Positions 61,101 to 63,796 of a stretch of 64,000 nt of DNA are shown here, in pieces (within the stretch, counting starts at the first letter, position 1; each line of letters starts with the position of its first letter). Source of the DNA: Aplysia californica. Lineage: Eukaryota; Mollusca; Gastropoda; Aplysiida; Aplysiidae. The notes beneath the pieces were generated by a model that saw nothing but the letters and a program-made list of their open reading frames with translations, ran no database searches and had not been told where the DNA came from. The stretch covers positions 651,203 through 715,202 of the forward strand of contig NW_004797280.1 of NCBI RefSeq assembly GCF_000002075.1. Reading direction: 5' to 3'. The position numbers and the translations under genes were made by a program.

Positions 61101-63432
61101 GAGGTGGCCGTCATGGCAGGTTCGACTGTTTATTTTATCCTTAAAATTGTAAGAACAAAAGGGTGTAAGTTAAATGCCAGAGTCCAAGTACTGATGACAA
61201 AATATTTCATACCCCTATTGATATAATACACCGTTTAAGAGGCAGGCTGCTTTGATTCCGCCAGTCAAGACCATCATGTGTGGAGCGGCCACAGCATCCC
61301 AAAAGAAAGACAGATATACTCAATAAAAAAGACCTCAATCTCTGGAAATAAAACTCATGTCTCTGGCATGAAAAGGTAAAGAGCTTTATTAAGACACTGA
61401 TCTCCAAGTATGGTAGGTTTCACATTACCATCAAGGTTATGATATACAGTCAAACCTGAGTAAGACGGACACCCATTGTCAAGGAGAAAAGTGGCCGCAT
61501 AAGACAGGTGGCCATCTCAGGCAGGACTGATCAAGATGAAGAAAACAAACAATTCCCATCTGAGGTGCCAATCGAAAGAAGCCGCATTGTTGTGGTCTTA
61601 ATTGTTGTTGTTGTAGGTTTGTATTTTGTTTGTAATTTTTATTTTGTTGCTGATTTTGCACAAGGGTGACAATAAAACGAAATGTGTCAGACGTGGAAGA
61701 CCGAGAGCCATGTTAAAACAAACACATGGGTCGCCACCACTCGGAGAACAAGCGATGCTTCTCTCACAAGTTCACGTCAACGTCCATTGTTACAGACTGG
61801 GTAAACAGTGACCACTCATCTCACTTACGATTTGTGTATGAGTTCTGGGTGGGGCTTATGGGTTATGAGGGATCACACGTTCACCTCACCAGCAGCTGAA
61901 AATTGGTAGCTATTGGTCAACAGTGGGAGGGGCCTATGCGACATGATCGGTTGGAGGGACTACCTAACAACAACGACAGATGATTGAATTATGACGGCTT
62001 GCCCACAACGCCAGGGGTCAATGCACAATTTATCACAAAACGCAATGAAGTCACTAAGGTGGCCGTCTAAGACAGGTGTTATTGCTTAATATGATAGGGG
62101 TTGTGTGTTAAAATATGGTGGCTGCGGCCGCATTGGACAGGTGCCCGTTTTACACAGTTAAATTATATAGAAAAAATGCAAGGGGGGAAATGGAAAGTGG
62201 CCGTTTGTACAGGTGGCCGTCTTATAGAGGTGGCCATCAGGGCAGGTTTGACTGTAATTAATTACGAAGAAGCTGGGAAGTGATGTAGCAAAATTATAAA
62301 AGTTTATATCCACTCCATTGATATGTTTCAGTTGAAGGTCTCTGGAGTGAATGGCTTATACAAAAGAGAGCTCTTGGCTTACTTCTCCATCAGCAGAAAG
62401 CAAATCATACATACCTACCACAACATCTAGTGAGTCGAGACACTGGCAAAGCCCTTCCTTGCAGACGCCTCGACGATGGCAGTTGTCTAGGCACGGGGGC
62501 CCGATGTACACGTCATCTACGCTAAAGCTGTGCGCTACACCACCAGGCTGCCACCACCGGAATATGGCCGGACTGGAAAAGAGCAAGGATGGAACAAAGG
62601 TTCAGATTCCATATGTCTAGTCAGCCACTGGTGATTTGAAGTAGGTGCAAACAGGTAATGATATTTCGGCAACAAACAGACGTGTACTTAAATTGCTGCA
62701 GTTGGGACAGGGGTGGGGTGTGGGATAACATTCCAGTTGCTCCTGGTTCATGTATTTAAGTCAAGGAGTTTTATTTTCCAATGCATGGATGCCATAAACT
62801 ATTTGCTCCTGCATCAAACAACTGACAAAGAGAGTCAAAGTCAAAGTTGATATCAAATCAAACCTGGTTACCAAATTAACAATATCTCCAATAGAATACA
62901 ATAAACAGTAAAATCTCTCAGTAACAATCTATGGTCAGAAAAGCACTTACACAGATTCAAGTTGAAATGAAATAAAACTGAGCCCCAGACATGACCACAA
63001 AGTAAGTTGAAATTTTAACAAAAGTAATTGTCCACATCAAAATATTCATATATTGGAGGACCCCCATATCTACACAATTCTGATACCTTGACTTATTGCA
63101 TTGCTATCTTTTCTCTACAGGGACGAAATTTTTAACCAAAAAAAGTATATTATCCACATGAAAATATACATCTATTGGGGGACCCCATATTTACAGAATT
63201 CTGATACCTTCACTTACTGCATTGCGATCTTTTCCGTGACAGGGATGACCACCAGAGTCCACTGACCGTGGGTGCCAGTGTAGTAGATACTACCCTCCTT
63301 GAGCTGCCCGTCGCACTCCTGGTCCAGATAGCATGGCTCCTGCACCAGGTTCCAGTTGTGTCCGTTGTCATGACTGTACTGGAGAATGACTGGGTGGTCC
63401 CATCGGAACTGTTTGCCGCAGTTCACATTGAT
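17315..63432 (-). CDS. RELN: Reelin-like secreted glycoprotein, 3' part (repeats 3-8 and C terminus), 37 exons
   Basis: The exons listed individually join in frame to 2147 codons plus stop, close to the length of the matching part of human Reelin. The order is repeat 3 (from inside subrepeat A) to repeat 8; each has two BNR/Asp-box subrepeats around one EGF module. Twelve Asp-box positions can be read, such as YSTDHGMTW and YSADGGVTW, as can many RWWQP...WAIDxVxIG signatures. Repeat 8 is closest to human ([21 protein letters not shown]). In vertebrates, Reelin is an extracellular signal that binds ApoER2/VLDLR and acts through Dab1; its role here is unknown. The signal peptide, F-spondin domain and repeats 1-2 are beyond the window. 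Introns with nothing recognisable include those at 30280-30838, 55586-56041 and 57937-58607. Confidence 0.95.
17478..17770. repeat. Tandem duplication, about 150-base unit, two copies
   Basis: The segment from AACGAAAGGAGTCACCA to GTGGCTTTGCTCAT is repeated directly with few differences; the second copy starts near 17628 and has a short deletion. Sub-motifs such as TTCAACGAA resemble pogo-like MITE termini. Confidence 0.85.
18215..18335 (+). repeat. Dispersed repeat, second copy of 5690-5815
   Basis: Same orientation as the TMA7-intron copy, roughly 75-80% identical. No termini recognised. Confidence 0.6.
19684..19862 (-). CDS. RELN: Reelin exon 36: end of repeat 8 subrepeat B
   Basis: Encodes [20 protein letters not shown] and on to [20 protein letters not shown] and EIIS. 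This is the most conserved exon against human. Acceptor CATCCTGCAG, donor GTAAGA, leaving two bases. Confidence 0.95.
19920..20330 (-). mobile_element. SINE-like repeat, long form
   Basis: Family whose + strand reads TAGAGGTTTTACGGCACT(C/T)G, ACTGCATAAGGTCATATGAG and so on for about 400 bases. On the - strand it ends in CGTAAAACCTCTACTAAAAC, which looks like a SINE tail. Closely similar to 43778-44170 and 29205-29600. Confidence 0.7.
20547..20870. mobile_element. piggyBac-like MITE, 324 bases
   Basis: TTAA at 20543-20546 and 20871-20874 flanks inverted termini CCCTTTGAGC / GTTCAAAGGG. TTAA duplication plus CCC termini fit piggyBac. No transposase. Confidence 0.75.
20899..20990 (+). mobile_element. 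Single pogo-like MITE end
   Basis: TA followed by CAGTGAGTCCCGCTTAAAC and sub-terminal motifs like those of the CAGTGGA family. No partner terminus found, so probably a fragment. Confidence 0.4.
21565..22364 (+). mobile_element. Pogo-like MITE, copy 2, 800 bases, both ends
   Basis: TA (21563-21564), CAGTGGAATCCTGTTATAAC, then the far end whose reverse complement starts CAGTGGAGTCC, and TA (22365-22366). Its body matches the inverted copy at 8160-8742. Open frames on both strands are accidents of the element. Confidence 0.8.
22551..22665 (-). CDS. RELN: Reelin exon 35: repeat 8 subrepeat B middle
   Basis: Encodes [19 protein letters not shown], then [10 protein letters not shown], matching human QIGSMSQTDSCN...VLLQYS. 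Acceptor CTATTTCAG, donor GTGAGA, phase 0 at the end. Confidence 0.93.
22765..23004. mobile_element. piggyBac-like MITE, 240 bases
   Basis: TTAA (22761-22764 and 23005-23008) flanks the termini CCGTATCCGTAC and GTACGGATAGGG, near-perfect inverted repeats. A partial copy is at 15160-15282. Confidence 0.85.
23110..23180 (+). mobile_element. Single pogo-like MITE end
   Basis: TA plus CAGTGGAACTTGGTTCAACG, resembling the CAGTGG elements elsewhere in the window. The partner end was not found. Confidence 0.4.
23349..23844. mobile_element. hAT-like MITE, complete copy, 496 bases
   Basis: Ends are inverted repeats of CAAAGATAGTACAAGACAAG and the next 10 bases (GATGGGCCACT), flanked on both sides by ACTCTAC (23342-23348 and 23845-23851). 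A 7-8 base duplication suggests hAT, though the termini are not a textbook hAT match. Other copies: 1-83, 3379-3460 and 16340-16470. Confidence 0.8.
24590..24990 (+). repeat. Dispersed repeat D (about 350 bases)
   Basis: Shares AATGAATAAGCTTTCAGATG and neighbouring blocks with 38880-39200 in the same orientation, and with 26560-26900, 42840-43065 and 52255-52560 in the opposite one. Family not recognised; no terminal repeats seen. Confidence 0.7.
25010..25226 (-). CDS. RELN: Reelin exon 34: end of repeat 8 EGF and start of subrepeat B
   Basis: Encodes [19 protein letters not shown], then [20 protein letters not shown] and [13 protein letters not shown]. Human has [20 protein letters not shown] at this place. 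The first cysteine completes the EGF begun in exon 33. Acceptor TTCTAG, donor GTAAGT. Confidence 0.95.
25569..25665 (+). mobile_element. SINE 3' tail fragment
   Basis: GGGCGCTATAGAAG followed by an ATT-rich simple tail, as in the SINE at 56301. Only the 3' part is present. Confidence 0.5.
25745..25896 (-). CDS. RELN: Reelin exon 33: repeat 8 subrepeat A end and EGF
   Basis: Encodes [27 protein letters not shown] and [20 protein letters not shown]. Five of six EGF cysteines lie here. Acceptor CATTTAG, donor GTAAGT. Confidence 0.95.
26196..26443 (-). CDS. RELN: Reelin exon 32: repeat 8 subrepeat A middle
   Basis: Encodes [37 protein letters not shown] and [17 protein letters not shown]. The Asp-box is degenerate ([10 protein letters not shown]), as it is in human repeat 8. 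Acceptor ACCCACAG, donor GTGAGA. Confidence 0.94.
26500..26565 (+). mobile_element. SINE tail with (TCTTA)n
   Basis: AGAAAAATTTCCTTCTAGGA, then ACAATAAAGTATTATC and TCTTA repeats. An inverted relative lies at 54005-54060. Confidence 0.5.
26560..26900 (-). repeat. Dispersed repeat D, inverted copy
   Basis: Reverse complement of the family at 24590-24990: shares the AAGCTTGTTTATTTGT block and GGTCGCCTGGTTTCAGAGG. Confidence 0.65.
27249..27685 (-). CDS. RELN: Reelin exon 31: repeat 7 end and repeat 8 start
   Basis: Encodes [60 protein letters not shown] and the repeat 8 opening, to GYMLQFK. At 437 bases it is the longest exon here. The acceptor (AACTTGAAG) is weak, but the phase and human alignment support it. 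Donor GTACGG. Confidence 0.92.
27795..27955 (+). mobile_element. SINE fragment with (ATT)n tail
   Basis: GTATGCTTCCTGGGAAGCCG, then AGAATGTTTCTGGGTGTTCT and a (TTA)n tail. This is the 3' part of the tRNA-SINE family at 15550 and 56301. Confidence 0.7.
28218..28330 (-). CDS. RELN: Reelin exon 30: repeat 7 subrepeat B middle
   Basis: Encodes [37 protein letters not shown]. The Asp-box is split across the next junction. Acceptor ATTTTTCAG, donor GTGTGT. Confidence 0.92.
28458..28640 (-). mobile_element. SINE tail, inverted, with (AAT)n microsatellite
   Basis: A long AAT/ATG array (28458-28545) followed by TTTCTTCAGTGCCCACTCATG and ACAAAACAATTTTAGGCC, the reverse complement of the SINE 3' end seen at 63797-63880. 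Confidence 0.6.
29205..29600 (-). mobile_element. SINE-like repeat, long form
   Basis: Same family and orientation as 19920-20330 and 43778-44170: TAGTAGAGGGTTTTACGCC through to the CAGTGGCACTGCCCCGGGG end. Confidence 0.7.
30101..30279 (-). CDS. RELN: Reelin exon 29: repeat 7 subrepeat B start
   Basis: Encodes (SQ)[17 protein letters not shown], then [18 protein letters not shown]. The acceptor is a tandem CCAG|AGTCAG; use of the second AG (start at 30273) would drop two residues. Donor GTTTGT. Confidence 0.9.
30839..31034 (-). CDS. RELN: Reelin exon 28: repeat 7 subrepeat A end and complete EGF
   Basis: Encodes [40 protein letters not shown] and [11 protein letters not shown]. All six EGF cysteines are on one exon, unlike the split EGFs of repeats 3-6 and 8. 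Acceptor TTTGTTGCAG, donor GTACGT. Confidence 0.95.
31480..31583 (+). mobile_element. LINE 3' end (EWRTMITNV family)
   Basis: Translates as [20 protein letters not shown] and SGT, the C terminus of a non-LTR retrotransposon ORF2 (compare WRTMIANV-type ends of CR1/RTE-like elements). It runs straight into the GAA array. Related ends: 41150-41290, 42540-42640 and 50230-50460. Confidence 0.7.
31584..31795. repeat. (GAA)n microsatellite, about 210 bases
   Basis: Nearly pure GAA with G-rich interruptions, directly after a LINE 3' end, so probably grown from the element's tail. Confidence 0.97.
31840..32005 (-). mobile_element. SINE-like repeat, short form
   Basis: Matches 54420-54605 and 39435-39610: GGTGTTACAAGAGAGTAACA, AGATGTTTGATAGGAAAGAA and CCACACCAGAGCACCCGCC. 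Same orientation as the long-form copies. Confidence 0.7.
32056..32228 (-). CDS. RELN: Reelin exon 27: repeat 7 subrepeat A middle
   Basis: Encodes [20 protein letters not shown] and [15 protein letters not shown]; human has HVQYSTDFGVSWNYLVPQC. Acceptor CCCTGCAG, donor GTAAAC. Confidence 0.95.
32229..33050 (-). other. Reelin intron, nothing recognised
   Basis: AT-rich with short open frames in several frames; no repeat family or coding similarity recognised. Confidence 0.5.
33051..33420 (-). CDS. RELN: Reelin exon 26: repeat 6 end and repeat 7 start
   Basis: Encodes [40 protein letters not shown] and a repeat 7 opening ending [20 protein letters not shown]. Acceptor ACTTTCAG, donor GTAAGT. 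Confidence 0.95.
33421..34093 (-). other. Reelin intron, nothing recognised
   Basis: AT-rich intron with a short (AT)n at about 33550-33560. No element or gene seen. Confidence 0.5.
34094..34287 (-). CDS. RELN: Reelin exon 25: repeat 6 subrepeat B middle
   Basis: Encodes [40 protein letters not shown] and [18 protein letters not shown]. Human has FIQFYFMYGCL and LLEYSVNGGITW. Acceptor TATATTCCAG, donor GTAGGT. Confidence 0.96.
34288..34988 (-). other. Reelin intron, nothing recognised
   Basis: AT-rich; no repeat family, RNA gene or coding similarity seen. Confidence 0.5.
34989..35166 (-). CDS. RELN: Reelin exon 24: repeat 6 EGF end and subrepeat B start
   Basis: Encodes [40 protein letters not shown] and [11 protein letters not shown]. 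Acceptor CTCCATCTCCCCAG, donor GTCAGT. Confidence 0.95.
35205..35640 (+). mobile_element. LINE 3' fragment (Jockey/I-like ORF2 end)
   Basis: The + strand frame at 35336-35596 encodes a CxC-H-C zinc-knuckle-like end ([20 protein letters not shown]) after [20 protein letters not shown], typical of the region after RNase H in some non-LTR retrotransposons. The part at 35220-35320 continues the element in another frame with a stop between, so it is a truncated, decayed copy. It ends in GATCGAGAAGAAGAAG. Its 5' edge is about 40 bases from the exon 24 acceptor. Confidence 0.8.
35650..36886 (-). other. Reelin intron remainder, nothing recognised
   Basis: No coding similarity or repeat boundary that I can support. 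Confidence 0.5.
36887..37027 (-). CDS. RELN: Reelin exon 23: repeat 6 subrepeat A end and EGF start
   Basis: Encodes [30 protein letters not shown] and [17 protein letters not shown]. At the position of mouse Lys2467 (APFDKQQTW) this protein has threonine (GYSTDQSW). Acceptor CAAACACAG, donor GTAAGT. Confidence 0.95.
37028..38640 (-). other. Reelin intron, nothing recognised
   Basis: 1.6 kb AT-rich intron with short open frames only; no element recognised. Confidence 0.5.
38641..38809 (-). CDS. RELN: Reelin exon 22: repeat 6 subrepeat A middle
   Basis: Encodes [40 protein letters not shown] and VPVPQSAW. Acceptor CTCCTTTCGAAG, donor GTGAGT. Confidence 0.93.
38880..39200 (+). repeat. Dispersed repeat D
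   Basis: Same orientation as 24590-24990; shares AATGAATAAGCTTTCAGATG and GACACAT(T/G) blocks. Confidence 0.65.
39435..39720. mobile_element. SINE-like repeat (short form, - strand) followed by a SINE 3' tail
   Basis: 39435-39610 matches the short form at 54420-54605. 39640-39720 carries ATTGTAAAGCGCCTAGAGC and GCGGGCGCTATAGATCTGC, a + strand 3' tail of the tRNA-SINE type. Two elements are juxtaposed. Confidence 0.6.
39772..39891 (-). CDS. RELN: Reelin exon 21: repeat 6 subrepeat A
   Basis: Encodes (G)[38 protein letters not shown] and F. Aligns without gaps to human ...RYVVSTDVAVNEDSFLQIDF. At the mouse Lys2360 position (FIEKAST) it has glutamine. Acceptor TCCCCCAG, donor GTGAGT. Confidence 0.92.
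39905..39997. repeat. (AAT)n microsatellite
   Basis: Imperfect AAT/ATA array directly upstream, in transcript sense, of the exon 21 acceptor region. Confidence 0.9.
40395..40745 (-). mobile_element. SINE fragments, inverted
   Basis: 40395-40460 resembles the short-form family (GAAAGAAGG, AAACCACACTAGATCTAGAG). 40555-40740 is the reverse complement of the tRNA-SINE body (GAACACTCTGAAACATTCTC, GAAAGCATACACTGCAAGC). Confidence 0.65.
40766..40907 (-). CDS. RELN: Reelin exon 20: repeat 6 start
   Basis: Encodes [39 protein letters not shown] and LHFK. Human has LIGGNISGNTVLEDDF. Acceptor TTGTCTAG, donor GTTAAT (weak, but phase-consistent). Confidence 0.9.
41015..41135. repeat. (GGA)n purine-rich array
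   Basis: Irregular GGA/GAA repeats, next to a LINE 3' end on the - strand (41150-41290). Confidence 0.85.
41150..41290 (-). mobile_element. LINE 3' end, inverted
   Basis: Reverse complement carries the same end as 31480-31583 (RASEQ then CAGATCTGGCA) followed by simple repeat. Decayed, with stops. Confidence 0.55.
41717..42080. repeat. (GTAG)n tetranucleotide array, about 360 bases
   Basis: Imperfect AGGT/GTAG repeats with occasional GTGTGCAG interruptions. The array ends about 20 bases from the exon 19 donor, so the pre-mRNA has a long CUAC-rich tract just inside the intron. Confidence 0.95.
42099..42351 (-). CDS. RELN: Reelin exon 19: repeat 5 subrepeat B
   Basis: Encodes [40 protein letters not shown] and [21 protein letters not shown]. 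Human has LRWWQPSENG. Acceptor CATCCCCAG, donor GTGAGT. Confidence 0.96.
42540..42658 (+). mobile_element. LINE 3' end with (GAT)n tail
   Basis: Translates as [23 protein letters not shown], then a GAT microsatellite. Same family as 31480-31583 but a different tail repeat. Confidence 0.7.
42840..43065 (-). repeat. Dispersed repeat D, inverted copy
   Basis: Shares GATATTTGCGA(C/T), GGTCGCCTG(A/G)TTTCAG and TTTAATCAA(C/T) with 26560-26900 and 52255-52560. Confidence 0.65.
43179..43338 (-). CDS. RELN: Reelin exon 18: repeat 5 subrepeat B start
   Basis: Encodes (A)[38 protein letters not shown] and PLDLSRA. Acceptor TTTGCTCCTCAG, donor GTAAAT. Together with exon 17 it makes the stretch after KDDF longer than in human. 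Confidence 0.92.
43778..44170 (-). mobile_element. SINE-like repeat, long form
   Basis: Near-complete match to 19920-20330 over about 400 bases. Two short pieces of the same family follow at 44295-44400. Confidence 0.75.
44570..45090 (+). mobile_element. LINE ORF2 3' fragment
   Basis: The + strand reads [19 protein letters not shown], then [14 protein letters not shown] in another frame, the typical KRGRP...R..W C-terminal end of non-LTR retrotransposon ORF2. Interrupted by stops and frame changes; a dead copy. Confidence 0.7.
45308..45463 (-). CDS. RELN: Reelin exon 17: repeat 5 EGF end and linker
   Basis: Encodes (G)[39 protein letters not shown] and [12 protein letters not shown]. Acceptor GTTCTCAG, donor GTAGGT. 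The last 20 or so residues have no counterpart in the human alignment. Confidence 0.9.
45720..45850 (+). repeat. SINE-like fragment (TTGTGTTGATGGGGGTGTAAA)
   Basis: Shares AATTGTGTTGATG(G/A)GG and a TCTGC(A/T)GGGA(T/C)G block with 50850-51000, and more weakly with 6540-6620. Family not identified. Confidence 0.4.
45966..46093 (-). CDS. RELN: Reelin exon 16: repeat 5 subrepeat A end and EGF start
   Basis: Encodes [30 protein letters not shown] and [12 protein letters not shown]. Human has VRFRWYQGFYPAG. Acceptor TCCCCAG, donor GTGGGA. Confidence 0.94.
46646..46940. mobile_element. piggyBac-like MITE, 295 bases, beside exon 15
   Basis: TTAA (46642-46645 and 46941-46944) flanks the inverted termini CTCTTTATCTC and GAGATAAAGAG. 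The near end lies 17 bases from the last base of Reelin exon 15. Confidence 0.85.
46962..47182 (-). CDS. RELN: Reelin exon 15: repeat 5 subrepeat A middle
   Basis: Encodes [39 protein letters not shown] and [23 protein letters not shown]. Human has INVGC, DPVRLEFS and LHLCG. Acceptor TTACACAG, donor GTAGGA. Confidence 0.96.
47205..47285. repeat. AAT/AAC-rich simple repeat
   Basis: Irregular AAT/ATA/AAC repeats just downstream of the exon 15 acceptor on the + axis. Confidence 0.8.
47669..47786 (-). CDS. RELN: Reelin exon 14: repeat 5 subrepeat A
   Basis: Encodes [39 protein letters not shown]. Acceptor TTTGTTTCAG, donor GTAAGT, phase 0. Confidence 0.93.
48360..48665. repeat. Minisatellite derived from the 3' end of Reelin exon 13
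   Basis: Six to seven imperfect units of about 45 bases (GTGCATATCTCGTATACA, AGAGCAATACTTATTGA on the + strand). Read on the - strand they repeat the end of exon 13, for example KYCSVYTK against the exon's EYCSAYTR. At the position of the exon's GTGCGT donor, most units read ATATGC. A looser copy lies at 48045-48110. Confidence 0.85.
48676..48838 (-). CDS. RELN: Reelin exon 13: repeat 5 subrepeat A start
   Basis: Encodes [40 protein letters not shown] and [14 protein letters not shown]. Acceptor CCCCTGCAG, donor GTGCGT. The donor end is the apparent source of the adjoining minisatellite. Confidence 0.94.
49139..49180. repeat. (TA)n microsatellite
   Basis: Uninterrupted TA run in the intron between exons 12 and 13. 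Confidence 0.95.
49475..49551 (-). CDS. RELN: Reelin exon 12: repeat 4 subrepeat B end
   Basis: A 77-base exon encoding [20 protein letters not shown] and QADNG. Human has [20 protein letters not shown]. Acceptor CATTTCCAG, donor GTAATA. Confidence 0.93.
50230..50460 (+). mobile_element. LINE 3' end, decayed
   Basis: 50250-50320 carries [14 protein letters not shown]-like basic coding remnants, and 50360-50440 the [17 protein letters not shown] end of the same family as 31480-31583 (frame broken). Confidence 0.55.
50479..50678 (-). CDS. RELN: Reelin exon 11: repeat 4 subrepeat B middle
   Basis: Encodes [40 protein letters not shown] and [20 protein letters not shown]. Acceptor TTGTCCCAG, donor GTGAGA. 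Confidence 0.95.
51203..51222. repeat. Poly(C) run
   Basis: About 19 C residues. Similar C runs occur at 57624-57640 and 59121-59133. Confidence 0.9.
51583..51760 (-). CDS. RELN: Reelin exon 10: repeat 4 EGF end and subrepeat B start
   Basis: Encodes [40 protein letters not shown] and [11 protein letters not shown]. Human has VVPLPSILKDDFNGN. Acceptor TTGCTGTCAG, donor GTATGA. Confidence 0.95.
52255..52560 (-). repeat. Dispersed repeat D, inverted copy
   Basis: Shares GGTCGCCTGGTTTCAGAGG-like and TGCCTTTAATCAACATTTTT blocks with 26560-26900 and 42840-43065. Confidence 0.65.
52655..52796. repeat. Recent 70-base tandem duplication
   Basis: 52655-52724 and 52725-52794 differ at only two or three positions (TATGGTT against TACAGTT). 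Confidence 0.97.
53104..53244 (-). CDS. RELN: Reelin exon 9: repeat 4 subrepeat A end and EGF start
   Basis: Encodes [30 protein letters not shown] and [16 protein letters not shown]. Human has CPWMCSGRGICDAGRC. Acceptor GTTTGACAG, donor GTAGGT. Confidence 0.95.
54005..54125 (-). mobile_element. SINE tail, inverted, then CA repeat
   Basis: AAGATAAGATAACATTTTAC and ACCAAGAGAAATTTTACTG form the reverse complement of the (TCTTA)n tail type at 26500-26565. A CA-rich stretch follows at about 54063-54120. Confidence 0.5.
54221..54401 (-). CDS. RELN: Reelin exon 8: repeat 4 subrepeat A middle
   Basis: Encodes [40 protein letters not shown] and [10 protein letters not shown]. Acceptor TTCTTCCAG, donor GTAAGT. 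Confidence 0.96.
54420..54605 (-). mobile_element. SINE-like repeat, short form
   Basis: + strand: TTTTAGTAGAGGTTTTACGG through CACCAGAGCACCCACCAACC. It starts about 20 bases upstream of the exon 8 acceptor. Confidence 0.7.
55108..55200 (+). mobile_element. Possible hAT transposon end
   Basis: Starts CAGGGGTCTCAAACTCATGG, a terminus shared by many hAT (Charlie/Tip100-like) elements. The second end was not found. Confidence 0.45.
55496..55585 (-). CDS. RELN: Reelin exon 7: repeat 4 subrepeat A
   Basis: Encodes (D)[19 protein letters not shown] and [10 protein letters not shown]. Acceptor TTTGTCCAG, donor GTATGT. Confidence 0.92.
56042..56143 (-). CDS. RELN: Reelin exon 6: repeat 4 start
   Basis: Encodes (G)[33 protein letters not shown]. 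Acceptor CTAAAACAG, donor GTAAGA. Confidence 0.9.
56301..56655 (+). mobile_element. tRNA-derived SINE, full-looking copy
   Basis: A box TGGCCTAGTGG (56309-56319) and B box GGTTTGAATCC (56353-56363), a body with TTGCACTGTATGCTTC, a 3' end TTGTAAAGCGCATAGAGC and GCGCTATATAAATGC, then (ATT)n. The tail form suggests mobilisation by an RTE/CR1-like LINE. Confidence 0.9.
56656..57849 (-). other. Reelin intron remainder, nothing recognised
   Basis: No gene or element supported; a C/A run lies at 57624-57648. Confidence 0.5.
57850..57936 (-). CDS. RELN: Reelin exon 5: repeat 3 end
   Basis: Encodes [20 protein letters not shown] and YGFEDAFQ, the WAIDxVLIG signature that closes a reelin subrepeat. 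Acceptor AACTCTAAG, donor GTATTT. Confidence 0.9.
58608..58852 (-). CDS. RELN: Reelin exon 4: repeat 3 subrepeat B
   Basis: Encodes [40 protein letters not shown] and [10 protein letters not shown]. Acceptor TTTGTTTCAG. The donor GTTACA is poor, but phase and protein alignment require it. Confidence 0.9.
58880..59075 (-). mobile_element. tRNA-like SINE, inverted
   Basis: On the - strand TGGCACTGGAGAG resembles an A box and GAGTTCGACTTC a B box, followed by TTTATTGAGTATTTCGGTCC. A related copy is at 61231-61410. Confidence 0.55.
59684..59891 (-). CDS. RELN: Reelin exon 3: repeat 3 EGF end and subrepeat B start
   Basis: Encodes (D)[39 protein letters not shown] and [20 protein letters not shown]. 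Acceptor TTTTGTCAG, donor GTATGA. Confidence 0.93.
60314..61128 (+). mobile_element. Pogo-like MITE family P2, copy 1, 815 bases
   Basis: TA, then CAGTCCAACCTGTGTAAGAC and a far end GGCAGGTTCGACTG that is its inverted copy. The right-hand TA has become TT. Related to the second copy at 61447-62254 throughout. Confidence 0.85.
61231..61410 (-). mobile_element. tRNA-like SINE, inverted, second copy
   Basis: Shares GGC(A/T)GGCT, TTTGATTC(T/C)GCC and ATACTCAATAAAAA with 58880-59075. It sits between the two P2 MITEs. Confidence 0.45.
61447..62254 (+). mobile_element. Pogo-like MITE family P2, copy 2, 808 bases
   Basis: TA (61445-61446), CAGTCAAACCTGAGTAAGAC ... GGCAGGTTTGACTG, TA (62255-62256). 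Same orientation as copy 1 and about 90% identical by eye. Both carry repeated GGTGGCCGTCTTA-like blocks near the ends. Confidence 0.9.
62415..62572 (-). CDS. RELN: Reelin exon 2: repeat 3 subrepeat A end and EGF
   Basis: Encodes [40 protein letters not shown] and [12 protein letters not shown]. The EGF spacing before the last cysteine (in exon 3) is longer than in the other repeats. Of two overlapping donors, GTATGT fits the phase. Acceptor TTTTCCAG. Confidence 0.92.
63011..63250. repeat. Tandem duplication covering the 3' end of Reelin exon 1
   Basis: 63011-63128 repeats 63127-63248 with an offset of 121 bases and about 85% identity. The right copy holds the real exon end and donor (GTAAGT). 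The left copy has ATAAGT at the same place. Confidence 0.9.
63218..63432 (-). CDS. RELN: Reelin exon 1 of this window: repeat 3 subrepeat A middle
   Basis: Encodes [40 protein letters not shown] and [14 protein letters not shown]. Starts in phase 0 after acceptor TTTAAATCAG, so at least one further exon lies upstream beyond 64000. Donor GTAAGT. Confidence 0.93.
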
Positions 63433-63796
63433 CTGATTTAAAGGTGAAATTGAAAAGTTAGAACAATTATATGGCTCTTGAAATCTTGACTAAGCTAAAT
63501 GCCAGGGCCTGACTGAAAGGAGAACGTGCCTTGCCCAATTTGCACGAACCCCCTCTCGACTTTGCTGATTTAGTCCAAAGGAGCGACGAGGTCAATACAT
63601 TTGGAACCAGTAAAGTTGCAGGATCTGCCAGAAGATAGTTCGGATCGTTCCTCCCAGTCGACTGCCTTAGGGGCCCTCCCTCCGGATTTGTTTAGGGTTT
63701 ACTCCCTTAACCTTTCATACTCCCGTATGCACCAACAAGGCAGTAGGAACAGCTGCAGGTAGTACCATCTACTGTAATTATGGTAGAAGCACTAAG

